Positions 53,411 to 63,278 of a stretch of DNA of 64,000 bases are shown here, piece after piece; within the stretch, counting starts at the first letter, position 1, and each line of letters opens with the position of its first letter. The DNA lies in NCBI GenBank assembly GCA_963677885.1, contig OY782500.1, positions 1,178,001 to 1,242,000 on the forward strand, given 5' to 3'. The notes beneath the pieces were generated by a model. The model was not told where the DNA came from and searched no databases. It saw nothing but the letters and a program-made list of their open reading frames with translations. Position numbers and translations under genes: made by a program. Source of the stretch: UBA1351 sp963677885 (GTDB lineage Bacteria; Bacillota; Clostridia; Lachnospirales; Vallitaleaceae).

Positions 53411-55330
53411 TTATATTATTCTCACCACCTCTTCATCAATACACAGCACTACTTGTCCGGCAAGCTGTTTTCCATCCATGTTTACAGAATTAAGATTAGA
53501 CCACATTTCCTCAAATGCCATATAGACTTGATACTTTTTTCCAGAGTATTCTACTTCAAGACCACTTAATGAATCCGATGAATGAGCATTTGTATCTCCA
53601 AAACTTTTCACTTCAAGTTTTCGAACTTTAAATGCTTTGTCCGAGTTCAAGATCCATACCTTTGCTTGAATGCCTTGTCCATCTATAGTTTGGATACAAT
53701 CAAGTCTTGTATGCTGTCCCAACTGATTATAATAATCTGAATGAATACTCTCACCCACATGTATAAAATCATAGTCAACAGGGATTAAATAACTAAGGAC
53801 ATTATTGTTCTTATACTGATATCCTTCAGATGTTTCAGACACAAGTCCTTCCTTAGAAAAGTGATAAAAGGATTTCATTTGAGTCTTACCTTCTCCCAGA
53901 CAATAATCCATCTGAATCACTATATTCGGCTTGATAAAAAGCAATCGCCTTTCAATATACCAACCCTTTTTCATATAACCTAAATGTCCACCCTGAACAT
54001 AATCATAGATTTTACTCGTTATAAAACGAGTGTTTACTGGAGTTGCAATTGATTCAACCCCCCAAACATCTTTCATCTGACAAAAAGGACTATCATCCAG
54101 AATAATAGTATTATGTCCTTTTGCACCCTTTAGCACATATCTTTCAGGACAATCTCTATAGGTGTATCGACCTGTATCAATGAGTAAGTCCCTTCCACCT
54201 GCTATTAATTGAAAATGTAATTTCTCCAAATGACCATGTCCACCGCCTAGATAGCCGCAGGAAAATCTAATGGCATTCGCCTCACAATCCAAGCCGGACC
54301 TCATAAAAAAGTTTCCACTGTCTATAAGGCCAAAACTATGAGATATATGAGGATTTTCTTCCAGTGCCTCATATAATTCATATCCCATTCTGCCAAAGGC
54401 CCATAGGTTACCAGCGTCCAGGTCACCCCCAAGATATTTGTATCTTCCATCTGAAAAAAGTATAGCAGAATAGATAAGAAGACCTTTAAGATTAAAACCA
54501 TCACTATCTCCTTGTTTATATTGCTCTCTATTTGGTTTAACCCAATATAGATTCACTTCAGCCATTTTCTTTGTCAAATCCAGTAGTTTTAATGGAACAA
54601 CTTTATTTGCTTCCCTTAGTTTTCGAATAACATCCATAGCATATCTTAATATTTCATTGTGATACATAGGTGATTGTTCCCAGTGCACACCGTCCGGAAA
54701 TAACTGTAGTTGTAGTCCCTTAGTAATTCTATCCAAAGCTAAGTCCAGATCCTTGTCTCTTCCCAGAAAAAGACTGGCAATTGCCAGTCCCTGATTCTCA
54801 AGAAGTCCCCAGTTACTTATTTTACTAAAGGGCCTGTCCACATTCCTAATATAATCACAGTGTTCATGAAGAGATTTGCAGAAGGCATCCTTCACATCCC
54901 TTGGCATACTTTCACCATCTATAAGTTGCCAGCTCTCCAACCAATAATTCATCCTCAAACCAGCTTCTATACTTCGCCAGCAAATCCCCTTGTTCTCTTC
55001 AGTCACTGGAACACTTTCATACCATGACATAAAGTGATTTATCCAGGTCTGTCGATATATTTCAAGTCTTGTTAAGCGATAGGCCTTTCCCAGGTATATC
55101 AGAAATCGATGACGGTTTAAGGCATATGTCCATTCAGGATCATCTCCACCTTGATATTGCCAGTCAATCCGATCAGGGAAATGAACAATCTCATGGGTTT
55201 GTTCCATATCCCACTCCATATCAAAAACAAACTTTTGCTCAACAACAAGGTTGGCTGCTTCAATAATCCTATTAACATCAATTGGATATTTTTTCTTAAG
55301 TACTTTTATAAGCCATTGAAAATCCATCAT
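53411..55330 (-). CDS. Heparinase II/III family polysaccharide lyase
   Basis: 639 residues, no signal peptide. N-terminal alpha/alpha toroid with the family motif HWEQSPMYHNEILRYA, then the beta-sheet domain with GGGHGHLEKLHFQLIAGG, DTGRYTYRD and HNTIILDD. Such enzymes cleave uronic-acid-linked glycosidic bonds by beta-elimination, in heparin, heparan or alginate. The first codon overlaps the sulfatase stop (TAATG), so both are translated together. Substrate is not set by the sequence. Confidence 0.9.
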   Translation of the reverse strand: MMDFQWLIKVLKKKYPIDVNRIIEAANLVVEQKFVFDMEWDMEQTHEIVHFPDRIDWQYQGGDDPEWTYALNRHRFLIYLGKAYRLTRLEIYRQTWINHFMSWYESVPVTEENKGICWRSIEAGLRMNYWLESWQLIDGESMPRDVKDAFCKSLHEHCDYIRNVDRPFSKISNWGLLENQGLAIASLFLGRDKDLDLALDRITKGLQLQLFPDGVHWEQSPMYHNEILRYAMDVIRKLREANKVVPLKLLDLTKKMAEVNLYWVKPNREQYKQGDSDGFNLKGLLIYSAILFSDGRYKYLGGDLDAGNLWAFGRMGYELYEALEENPHISHSFGLIDSGNFFMRSGLDCEANAIRFSCGYLGGGHGHLEKLHFQLIAGGRDLLIDTGRYTYRDCPERYVLKGAKGHNTIILDDSPFCQMKDVWGVESIATPVNTRFITSKIYDYVQGGHLGYMKKGWYIERRLLFIKPNIVIQMDYCLGEGKTQMKSFYHFSKEGLVSETSEGYQYKNNNVLSYLIPVDYDFIHVGESIHSDYYNQLGQHTRLDCIQTIDGQGIQAKVWILNSDKAFKVRKLEVKSFGDTNAHSSDSLSGLEVEYSGKKYQVYMAFEEMWSNLNSVNMDGKQLAGQVVLCIDEEVVRII

Positions 55331-56853
55331 TATTTAAGCCTCACATAATCATGTATGGGAAGTCCGGTTGCATAATCAAGCTGACGGGATTCCCCATCTT
55401 CTGTTTTCCTCTGTCTTGTCATCCCTGTATACTTCCAGCTTGCAGTTCTTGCATCTTTTCTCCATGGTCTTCGCTCCCAATAATAGCCTCTATATGGGTC
55501 TCTTGTCTCATTCATCCAATCAAGAAGTCTGTCATGGAGTTGATTCCTAATCTTCATAAAATCTATGTCCTCAATTAGGTTTACCTTTTCACCCGGATCT
55601 GTCTCCAGATCGTATAGTTCATCAGAGGATAGTAGACTAAGGGTTAACTTATAGCGTCCATCTGTTATCCCCCTCATTGGCTGGAAACCACCAAAACCAT
55701 CATGATCAACCTCATAACGGGTAAACTCCATAAACACATGGTCCTGAATAGGAGTTTTGCCGTCTTTTAGAGCAGGCAATAGACTTTTCCCTTCTAGACC
55801 ATTTGGAATTGAACATCCATGTATATCTAAAAGTGTGGGTACAATATCCACATGAGATACAACACCTGGATATACCGATTGTGGGCGTATAATACCAGTC
55901 CACTGTATCATAAGGGGTACATTGGCAATCTCATCATAAAAAGCAGGTCCCTTATCCTTGATTCCATGAGATCCCAAGCCTCCTCCATGATCGGATGTAT
56001 AGAAAATACAAGGATTATCAAGATTGGTCTCAGCGGTTTCCAGTACCCGACCTATTTCACTATCAACAAAAGAGTTACAGCCCATGAGCCATCTAGCAGT
56101 GAAATCGATATCCCCGTCATTTTCTGCCCAAAGTTGGATATGTTCAGGAAAAGAGGTCATATCTATACCCACATTACCATATTGGGTATGAATCCGGTCT
56201 TTAAAAGGATCAAAATACTTGGCCGGCGCAAGAAAGGGATGATGTGGTTCGTCATAGGATACAACCAAAAGAAAGTCTTCATCCTTGTGTTTTCTAATAA
56301 ATTCCACCGCTCTGTCACTGCATTGATGAGCAAATGTAAACTCAGCATCTATATCCTGATTTATAACAGTCTCTTCCTGTCGACTAAGATATCGATCCTC
56401 ATCAGTCATCAAGTCTAAATAATTTCTCATATCAAACCAGTAGTCCTTATCCCAACCTTCAGGGCAAACACCATCACCAAAATAATCACCACCGTCCAGA
56501 TGCCACTTACCGATATAGGCACAGTGAACACCTTTCTCACCTAATCGCTGGCCAATAGTTTTTGTCAAGGCATTTAGGGGTATTGAGTTGGCTATGCTTC
56601 CATTAGTATGAGGATAATATCCGGTGAAAAGACAAGATCTTGCCGGACCACAAACAGGTTGTGCGGTATAACATTTTTCAAACTTCATACCTTTTGCTCC
56701 AATACTGTCCAGGCTAGGTGTGTGCATGTCCAAGTCATCATTGTAGCAGGAAATCATATCTTTTCTCTGTGTATCCGTCATCATAAGAATGGTTTGCACA
56801 GGTCTTCTTTTAGGTCCACTATTATCTTGATTATTTATTGTATAAAGCGCCAT
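55330..56853 (-). CDS. Type I sulfatase (formylglycine-dependent)
   Basis: 507 residues, no signal peptide, so cytoplasmic. The C-x-P-x-R signature reads CGPARS, with the cysteine to be converted to formylglycine by an anaerobic maturase, not encoded here. Metal-site motifs MTDTQRKDM and SDHGGGLGSHG are present. It removes sulfate esters from sugars. The ATG at 56853 follows GGAGG. Lies between the GH94-like and lyase genes in one operon. Confidence 0.92.
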   Translation of the reverse strand: MALYTINNQDNSGPKRRPVQTILMMTDTQRKDMISCYNDDLDMHTPSLDSIGAKGMKFEKCYTAQPVCGPARSCLFTGYYPHTNGSIANSIPLNALTKTIGQRLGEKGVHCAYIGKWHLDGGDYFGDGVCPEGWDKDYWFDMRNYLDLMTDEDRYLSRQEETVINQDIDAEFTFAHQCSDRAVEFIRKHKDEDFLLVVSYDEPHHPFLAPAKYFDPFKDRIHTQYGNVGIDMTSFPEHIQLWAENDGDIDFTARWLMGCNSFVDSEIGRVLETAETNLDNPCIFYTSDHGGGLGSHGIKDKGPAFYDEIANVPLMIQWTGIIRPQSVYPGVVSHVDIVPTLLDIHGCSIPNGLEGKSLLPALKDGKTPIQDHVFMEFTRYEVDHDGFGGFQPMRGITDGRYKLTLSLLSSDELYDLETDPGEKVNLIEDIDFMKIRNQLHDRLLDWMNETRDPYRGYYWERRPWRKDARTASWKYTGMTRQRKTEDGESRQLDYATGLPIHDYVRLK

Positions 56854-56873
56854 TTTATATTCCTCCAATCTTC

Positions 56874-59393
56874 TTAAAGGCTGACACAGATTGTAATTGG
56901 CTTACCAGTAAAATATGAATCTTCAATATATAGGGCTGATCTTTGACTAAATAAGTCCTTGATTCTGTCGGTTATGATTTCACCATTTAAGGTGCCATAC
57001 TGAATTCCAGCTTCTCTTCGGCAGGGATTTTCAATGGTTAAGGTGACAGGTGTATCCAAATAGGCAAACTCAACTTGAGTATGCTTGGCTTTCTTAGAGA
57101 CACATGGATCAATTGAGAGTCCTTCAATTCTTGGTTTTATTCCACATACCCAATCATAGATCATTCTTAGAGCCATAGCCGTGGACCCTGTAAGGAAGCT
57201 TAATCCTCCCCGGTGATTGAATCCTGGAACCTGCTGCCAGCAATTGACCACAGCATAGGGTGGTGTCATCACCTTTTCAGAAGGGTGTTTTTCCTGGTCA
57301 AAAGGCAGCATATAACGAATCACCTCATGCAGATTGTCTCCTTTACCTGATACAGCAAGGGCTCGACCAAGAAAACCATGGGATCCTTGATTATATACAT
57401 TACCGTTTTCCCACAATCCAAACGGCATATCTCCAGAACCTGACCGACCAACGTAATCAATAGGTATATCTCCCATAGGGGGATGATAAAGAGCATATCC
57501 CATATCTTTTTTTAAGTAGTTCATATTATGGAATACACTTTCCTGCTTTTTACTGTCTGCTACACCTGAAGCCACACTATACCAGTTTGCTGGTCCATAC
57601 ATACGTAATCTTCCATCAGGGTCCTTGTCGGAAAAGATCCAATATCCGCCATCAGTAAAAACTGAGTTATAGAATCCCTTATCATTAAAAGCCCCGTCGT
57701 TAATTGCTTTTATCATGTCATTGATACTAGTTCCATATTCTGAAATCCTCGTCCTCCACCTATTATAATTATCCTGGTCTTGTTTGAGAATCCGTTTGAC
57801 TTCTTTGGACTTCCATAATTCCTTCATATAGGTCATAGCTATAATCAATTGATTAGAGACAGTAACCGACTCGCCTCTTCCTTTCAGACCTGCACGGTTA
57901 ACAGAGTCCAACCAATCGCCTTCCCCAATGAGACAAAGTCCATGCTCACCACGACGCTCCAAATAATAGTCAAGACTCCGAAGGGCATGTTCCCCTACTG
58001 AGACACTTTCTTCCCAGTTTAGCCATGGAAGTTTTCTCTCAAGAAATTCAAAATCCTTTGTAAAACATAGATACTCATAAAGAAGTTCAATAACCCAACA
58101 GCCAGCATCCACATGCTTTCGCATATCATGACTACCCTTCCTGCCTTGGGCTGAAATCTGGCGTGGAAACCATCCGTTTGTCTCTTGGCAGCTAAAGAGA
58201 GTCTCAAGAATCTCTTTCGACCAGGCCGGATCCAAGGCTACCATAGATGTAAAGTCATTAGCAGCATCTCTTGATCCACGCATACCTGATGGCCATCCCC
58301 TATCGAGGGATGCTACCCAGTACATTTCTAGAGCCAGCCATTCATTGACAAAACGATCAAGTTCAGAGTCATGACTTTTAATATGCCTCTTTTTCATCCA
58401 GGAATTGAAGAAGCTACTAACTTTATCCTCTTCAACTTCGAATTGACCTTTATCCAGGTAAGCATTTTTAGCCTTCAAGGCTTGATATTCAGGCATAAGG
58501 CCACTCTCATCTTCTTCAACCATGCAAAAGACTTGCTTCAATGTATAGGATTCCCCTGGCTCAAGAGAAATTATTTTTCTAAGGGCATAGACAGGTGGAT
58601 ATCCATATATACTGGCCTCAGAATCAAAAGTTCCCCATCGAGCAGTATTTTTTCCAGCCATAGATAAATCCTTTTTATAAAGGCAAGCTGGTTTTTCATA
58701 AGTTCCTTGACCAAGAAAATTTTCATAACTAATATCAAAAGATTCAAAGTCTTCTTCATCTAGAATTAAAGCCGCTGTTCTTCTTTCTTCTTTTTTAGAA
58801 TCCATATTTAAAAGTCTCGTAATAAAGGTGGGATGGGCTCCACGGCAAAGCGAAGATTTCAGATACCATTCTGGTCTATCCCATGGTGCTAACTGAGCCT
58901 TATTGATATAAGGTCTAAGCACTGGAGTCATAAAAACCTTCTGGGCTTTGCATGTTTCATTTCTAACCTTAACTTCCATGAGGACATCTCTTCCTGTAAT
59001 CGGAACAATAAGTTGAGTTTGTACCCAAATACCTTTGTACTCATATTCATAAACAGCTTTTTCAGGGAAATAGTGAATGGATATATTATCAGGTTCAAAA
59101 CCAGGTTTCTTTCCTAATAGATTAGGTCTGAAGTAGTTACTAACAGGTCCTTCCCACAGGCCTTTGACCTCTATCCACGTTAACCATGATGATACTTTTT
59201 GATATGGTTCCCGCTTAATCATCATCAATCCGCTAGGGGGTTGTTCTTGTATATAAACAGGGCCATATTGATCCACCTTTAGAAGTATATCTTGATTTTG
59301 ATAGATGAACTCCCATGGTACCGGTGTATTCATAGTTTTTATCTGGTAACTTGCTGCTTTATTATCAATAAATTCGCCATATTGATTTTTCAT
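56874..59393 (-). CDS. GH94-like glycoside phosphorylase
   Basis: 839 residues, close to cellobiose phosphorylase length. N-terminal beta-sandwich, then an (alpha/alpha)6 barrel with GMRGSRDAANDF, GEGDWLDSVNRAG (where the catalytic acid Asp is expected), GLWENGNVYNQGSHGF and a C-terminal strand domain. GH94 enzymes split a beta-glycosidic bond with phosphate, giving a sugar-1-phosphate. No signal peptide. Specificity is unknown and its neighbours (lyase, sulfatase) are unusual partners. The ribosome site (AAGGACGG) is fair. Confidence 0.8.
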   Translation of the reverse strand: MKNQYGEFIDNKAASYQIKTMNTPVPWEFIYQNQDILLKVDQYGPVYIQEQPPSGLMMIKREPYQKVSSWLTWIEVKGLWEGPVSNYFRPNLLGKKPGFEPDNISIHYFPEKAVYEYEYKGIWVQTQLIVPITGRDVLMEVKVRNETCKAQKVFMTPVLRPYINKAQLAPWDRPEWYLKSSLCRGAHPTFITRLLNMDSKKEERRTAALILDEEDFESFDISYENFLGQGTYEKPACLYKKDLSMAGKNTARWGTFDSEASIYGYPPVYALRKIISLEPGESYTLKQVFCMVEEDESGLMPEYQALKAKNAYLDKGQFEVEEDKVSSFFNSWMKKRHIKSHDSELDRFVNEWLALEMYWVASLDRGWPSGMRGSRDAANDFTSMVALDPAWSKEILETLFSCQETNGWFPRQISAQGRKGSHDMRKHVDAGCWVIELLYEYLCFTKDFEFLERKLPWLNWEESVSVGEHALRSLDYYLERRGEHGLCLIGEGDWLDSVNRAGLKGRGESVTVSNQLIIAMTYMKELWKSKEVKRILKQDQDNYNRWRTRISEYGTSINDMIKAINDGAFNDKGFYNSVFTDGGYWIFSDKDPDGRLRMYGPANWYSVASGVADSKKQESVFHNMNYLKKDMGYALYHPPMGDIPIDYVGRSGSGDMPFGLWENGNVYNQGSHGFLGRALAVSGKGDNLHEVIRYMLPFDQEKHPSEKVMTPPYAVVNCWQQVPGFNHRGGLSFLTGSTAMALRMIYDWVCGIKPRIEGLSIDPCVSKKAKHTQVEFAYLDTPVTLTIENPCRREAGIQYGTLNGEIITDRIKDLFSQRSALYIEDSYFTGKPITICVSL

Positions 59394-59465
59394 CTTCTAC
59401 CGTCCTTACATTAAAGAGTTCTAGAACTCTTCTTTTCACATAATTTACTACTTTTTTTCATAGTA

Positions 59466-59493
59466 ATGGCTGCTTCCAAATAGAAGCAGCCAT
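59466..59493 (-). promoter_or_regulatory. Intercistronic hairpin between binding protein and GH94-like gene
   Basis: Perfect 11-base stem ATGGCTGCTTC/GAAGCAGCCAT with a six-base loop and no T-run. It probably protects the upstream mRNA so that the binding protein exceeds the enzymes. Confidence 0.6.
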
Positions 59494-59515
59494 AAGAAGT
59501 TTACCCAGATTGTGT

Positions 59516-61183
59516 CTAGTTATTTAGAAATCGCTCGTAAGCCGCCTGATTAATCTCGATGGCTCTTTGGATACCACGATTTTTTAATTCTTCTACGAAC
59601 ATGTCATATTCAGTTTCAAAATCGCCTGCACCAAGTACCCACTTTTGAACATTCTCATCAACATAAGAATCGATGTTTGCCATTATACGTTGATACTCAG
59701 CTGCTTCATCTTCTGTGTATCTTAAGTTAAGACTGCCACTGATTGAAGGAACAGGATTATTAATGAATCCACCATTAGAATACATATCATAGGCTATATT
59801 GGCAATATCAGAAACTTGTGCTTTCTCGTAGGCAAAATCCTGAACCATACCGATTCTGTACTGTACCCCCATAGAACGAAGAGCAGAAAGCGGAGTTCCC
59901 TCAGCACCTGTTATTTTTTCTGTATAAACAACGTTTCCATCTACAAGATTATAAGAATTTCCCTCAATACCAAAGTTCATAAGATTATGTCCAACTTGGC
60001 CGAAGAAGAAATCAAAGAACTTAATAGCTGTAATAGGATCCTCACACTGTGTTGAAATTCCCCAACCCGGTATAATCGGGTAACGGTATGTCCTGTTTAC
60101 AACATCTCCTTTTTGGTTAGCAACAGGCATCATTGGTACTAATTCGAAGCCTTCAATTTCACTTTCCAATTTACTATTGTAATTAGAAGTTGAACCAACC
60201 CAGTCATGTGTCATTCCACCAAGGTTACCACCTAAAAGAGTATCTCTTGCCTTACCACCTCTGGTAAAGATTTCAGGATCAATAAGTCCATCCGCATACC
60301 ACTGGGAAGCCTCACGAATACCATATGCAAATTCTTCTTCTAAGGGACCAAATGTGATTTTTGAATCTCTGGCATACCAATCAGTGGATGCATCCCACAT
60401 ATATAAAACATTATCGAAAAACCATGTAGTATCCCTGTCAAAATATGGTACTTCATCTGCAAGGCCATTTCCATTGGGGTCTCCTTCTTTGAAAGCTGTC
60501 AATACTTCCTGAAGTTGATCTAATGTTTCAGGAACTTCCAAATCCAATTTATCCAACCAGTCTTTACGAATCCAATAGACCTGGGAAACAGGGAAATTAT
60601 CAAACTTAGGAATGAAATAAATATTTCCATCCAGAGCTGTCGCACCTTTTCTATAATCAGGATTAGATTCAAAGAAAGCCTTGATATTTGGTGCATATTC
60701 ATCAATCAAGTCATTAAGGGGAATCAAACCACCATCTTGACCTAATTTTTCCAATTCAGCAATATCTTTGTATGAAATGATATCTGCTAAATCACCTGAT
60801 GAAAGCATCATATTATAGGCAGTTTCTTCCTCTGTTGTTGATAAGGAAACCAAGCCTTCCAACTTTACATTTGTTTCTTTTTCAATCTCTTTCCAGACTT
60901 CCCATTCCGAATCAAATGGCATACCGGCGAATACATTGAAGAAGGTGAAGGTTACAGGTTCATCTGATACTTTACCACTTACTTCTTCATTTGCTGCATC
61001 ACTTGTTGTTTCTTTACTTGTTTCTGTGTCCTCTTTCGCTGTGTCATCACTTGTTGCTGTGTCATTGTCTTCTACTTTCTCTGATGTTGAAGAACCAGCT
61101 TGATCCCCACCATTGTTTCCACACCCCGCAAACACCATGCTGCTAAGGGCTAGAATAAGTACAATAGCTAAAACTTTTTTCAT
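59516..61183 (-). CDS. Carbohydrate-binding lipoprotein, LplA-like (family 1 SBP)
   Basis: 555 residues. Lipobox MVFAGC, then about 55 residues of acidic, Ser/Thr-rich tether, then an extracellular solute-binding domain like those paired with LplB/LplC permeases (for example DGGLIPLNDLIDEYAPNIKAF and GNLGGMTHDWVGSTSN). It delivers oligosaccharides to the two permeases. The ATG follows TAGGAGG. Confidence 0.9.
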   Translation of the reverse strand: MKKVLAIVLILALSSMVFAGCGNNGGDQAGSSTSEKVEDNDTATSDDTAKEDTETSKETTSDAANEEVSGKVSDEPVTFTFFNVFAGMPFDSEWEVWKEIEKETNVKLEGLVSLSTTEEETAYNMMLSSGDLADIISYKDIAELEKLGQDGGLIPLNDLIDEYAPNIKAFFESNPDYRKGATALDGNIYFIPKFDNFPVSQVYWIRKDWLDKLDLEVPETLDQLQEVLTAFKEGDPNGNGLADEVPYFDRDTTWFFDNVLYMWDASTDWYARDSKITFGPLEEEFAYGIREASQWYADGLIDPEIFTRGGKARDTLLGGNLGGMTHDWVGSTSNYNSKLESEIEGFELVPMMPVANQKGDVVNRTYRYPIIPGWGISTQCEDPITAIKFFDFFFGQVGHNLMNFGIEGNSYNLVDGNVVYTEKITGAEGTPLSALRSMGVQYRIGMVQDFAYEKAQVSDIANIAYDMYSNGGFINNPVPSISGSLNLRYTEDEAAEYQRIMANIDSYVDENVQKWVLGAGDFETEYDMFVEELKNRGIQRAIEINQAAYERFLNN

Positions 61184-61241
61184 GATAATACCTCCTAGAT
61201 TTGATAGTTATTATACATCAATACAGCATAAGCTGCATTAA

Positions 61242-62153
61242 TTACTCCTTGACTGCACCAATCATGGCACCTTTCTTAAAATACTTTTGTATGAAAGGAT
61301 ATGCCAGTATCATTGGTACAACTGCTACTACAATAACTGCATAAATAACAGTCAGTGGTGATGACATGGAATTAGCTGTTATAATTGAAGCTTCTACCTC
61401 ATTGGCACTTCGATCTACAATTAATTTTTTTAACAAGACCTGTAAAGGCATTTTACTGTCGTCCCTAAGCATATTCATAGCCCAGAAAAATCCATTCCAC
61501 CTATGTACGGCATAAAACATGGAAATCGTAATAAGTGCCGGCTTTGATAAAGGCAAATACACCTTTAGGAATATCTTGAAATTATTAGCTCCGTCCATAT
61601 AAGCGGCTTCTTCCAAGGATTTAGGTACACTTTCAAAGAAAGACCTTAGAATAATCAGGTTATAGGCATTTATGGCAAAAGCAATTAGTATACCTGACCT
61701 AGTATTTAATAAGCCTAATTCTTTAATATTCAGGTAAGTTGGAATAATTCCGGCATTAAACCATAAGGTGAAGACAACGAAAAAAGTAAAAAACTTTCTA
61801 AACATAAATCTGTCTTTTGATAATGCATACGCCCCCAAGGAAGTTAAAACCATGTTGACACCAACTCCAAATATGGTATAGAACAAGGTATTCCCGTAAG
61901 CCACAAAAAAACCGGGTATATCAAATGCTTTCTTATAGGACTCCAGGTTAAAACCAACAGGCCACCATACAACGCTTCCGTTATCTACAAAAAATGGTTT
62001 TGATACAGATGATATCAATATATAAAAGAGGGGATAAAGAACAATTAATGTAATCAAGAGACCAATTACAAAGGCAAGAACCTCAAAGGCTCGATCTCCA
62101 AGACTCATCTTAACCTTAATCTTCTTATTTTCAATTCTTTTGCTTTCTGTCAT
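61242..62153 (-). CDS. Carbohydrate ABC transporter permease, LplC-like
   Basis: 303 residues, six membrane helices, EAA loop AAYMDGANNFKIFLKVYLPLSKPAL. Inner half of the sugar channel with the LplB-like protein encoded ten bases upstream. No cognate ATPase is present, so a shared MsmX-type ATPase probably powers it. Confidence 0.92.
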   Translation of the reverse strand: MTESKRIENKKIKVKMSLGDRAFEVLAFVIGLLITLIVLYPLFYILISSVSKPFFVDNGSVVWWPVGFNLESYKKAFDIPGFFVAYGNTLFYTIFGVGVNMVLTSLGAYALSKDRFMFRKFFTFFVVFTLWFNAGIIPTYLNIKELGLLNTRSGILIAFAINAYNLIILRSFFESVPKSLEEAAYMDGANNFKIFLKVYLPLSKPALITISMFYAVHRWNGFFWAMNMLRDDSKMPLQVLLKKLIVDRSANEVEASIITANSMSSPLTVIYAVIVVAVVPMILAYPFIQKYFKKGAMIGAVKE

Positions 62154-62162
62154 GTAGTCCTC

Positions 62163-63068
62163 CTACCATAAACTGCTTTCTGACATTTTTTTGCTTAACT
62201 GGTTGGATATTACTACCAAAAGCAATGCAACCAAGGCTTCAAAAAGTCCTGCTGCAGTTGCCATACCGAAGTTTTGATTCTGCAGACCTGTCCTATAGAT
62301 ATATGTTCCAAGAATATCCGATGTTTCGTAGGTAGCTGGTTGATAAATCAACAAGACCATTTCAAATCCCTGTTTTACAATCTTACCTATATTAAGAACA
62401 AACATAATCACTATAGTTGGCAAAATACTGGGAATCGTTATCTTGGTCAGCTGCTGCCACCTGTTTGCCCCATCAACTTTTGCCGCATTATACAATTCCT
62501 GGTCTATGCCTACTAGGGCTGCAATATAGACAATGGCGCTAAACCCTGTTTCCCTCCAAAGCACAATGGATGAAAATATACCACGAAAGTATTCAGGTTT
62601 CACTAAGAAGTACTGTTCAGAAAGCCCTAAACCTCTTAAAGCAATATTAATGATTCCTGTACTTGGTGCTAGAAAATTAACAGCTATACCTGCAACAACA
62701 ACACTAGAAATAAAATAGGGAAGAAAAGTCACGGTCTGAAGGGTTTTTTTTACAAAACCATTTCTTATCTCATTAATCATCAAGGCCAATATGACTGGTG
62801 CAGGAAAACAAATAACAATTCGATAGAGACTTAACAACAAGGTGTTCTTAATGGTACGAAAAAAATCCGGACTTGATATAAAGTCAGCAAAATTTTTCAT
62901 ACCTATCCAATCACTGCCTTCAATACCTTTAAATAAGTTATAATCCTTAAAGGCCACCTGTAATCCCCACATCGGTCTATACATAAACAATACAAACCAG
63001 ATCACAACAGGTAGGAACATAAGGTATAAATCCCAATCCCGTCGAAGACGTTTAATCAATATTTCCAT
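62163..63068 (-). CDS. Carbohydrate ABC transporter permease, LplB-like
   Basis: 301 residues, six membrane helices, EAA loop AAKVDGANRWQQLTKITIPSIL and the family start DLYLMFLPVVIWFVLF. The ATG follows GGAGG. First gene of the carbohydrate operon downstream of the AraC regulator; upstream -10 TATAAT at 63122-63127 lacks a good -35, as expected for an activator-dependent promoter. Confidence 0.92.
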   Translation of the reverse strand: MEILIKRLRRDWDLYLMFLPVVIWFVLFMYRPMWGLQVAFKDYNLFKGIEGSDWIGMKNFADFISSPDFFRTIKNTLLLSLYRIVICFPAPVILALMINEIRNGFVKKTLQTVTFLPYFISSVVVAGIAVNFLAPSTGIINIALRGLGLSEQYFLVKPEYFRGIFSSIVLWRETGFSAIVYIAALVGIDQELYNAAKVDGANRWQQLTKITIPSILPTIVIMFVLNIGKIVKQGFEMVLLIYQPATYETSDILGTYIYRTGLQNQNFGMATAAGLFEALVALLLVVISNQLSKKMSESSLW

Positions 63069-63231
63069 TTACAAACCTCCAACTTACTCGGCTCACTGGA
63101 TGCGAGCTTCTTGATGAGCCTATTATATGACCTGTAATTTCAAAAATAAATCTGCAATAATCTGCCATCTACAATATTCCATATCTAGGTATTCAAATTT
63201 CACCAATGCTTGTAAATTACGGCTTATAGGC

Positions 63232-63266
63232 AAGAAAAAAACAGAGTTCTATGTAGAAACTCTGTT
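63232..63266 (-). terminator. Terminator of the AraC regulator gene
   Basis: ACAGAGTT pairs with AACTCTGT on the minus strand, followed by TTTTTTTCTT. It lies 14 bases after the stop and separates the regulator from the transport operon. Confidence 0.85.
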
Positions 63267-63278
63267 TTAGTCATCAGA

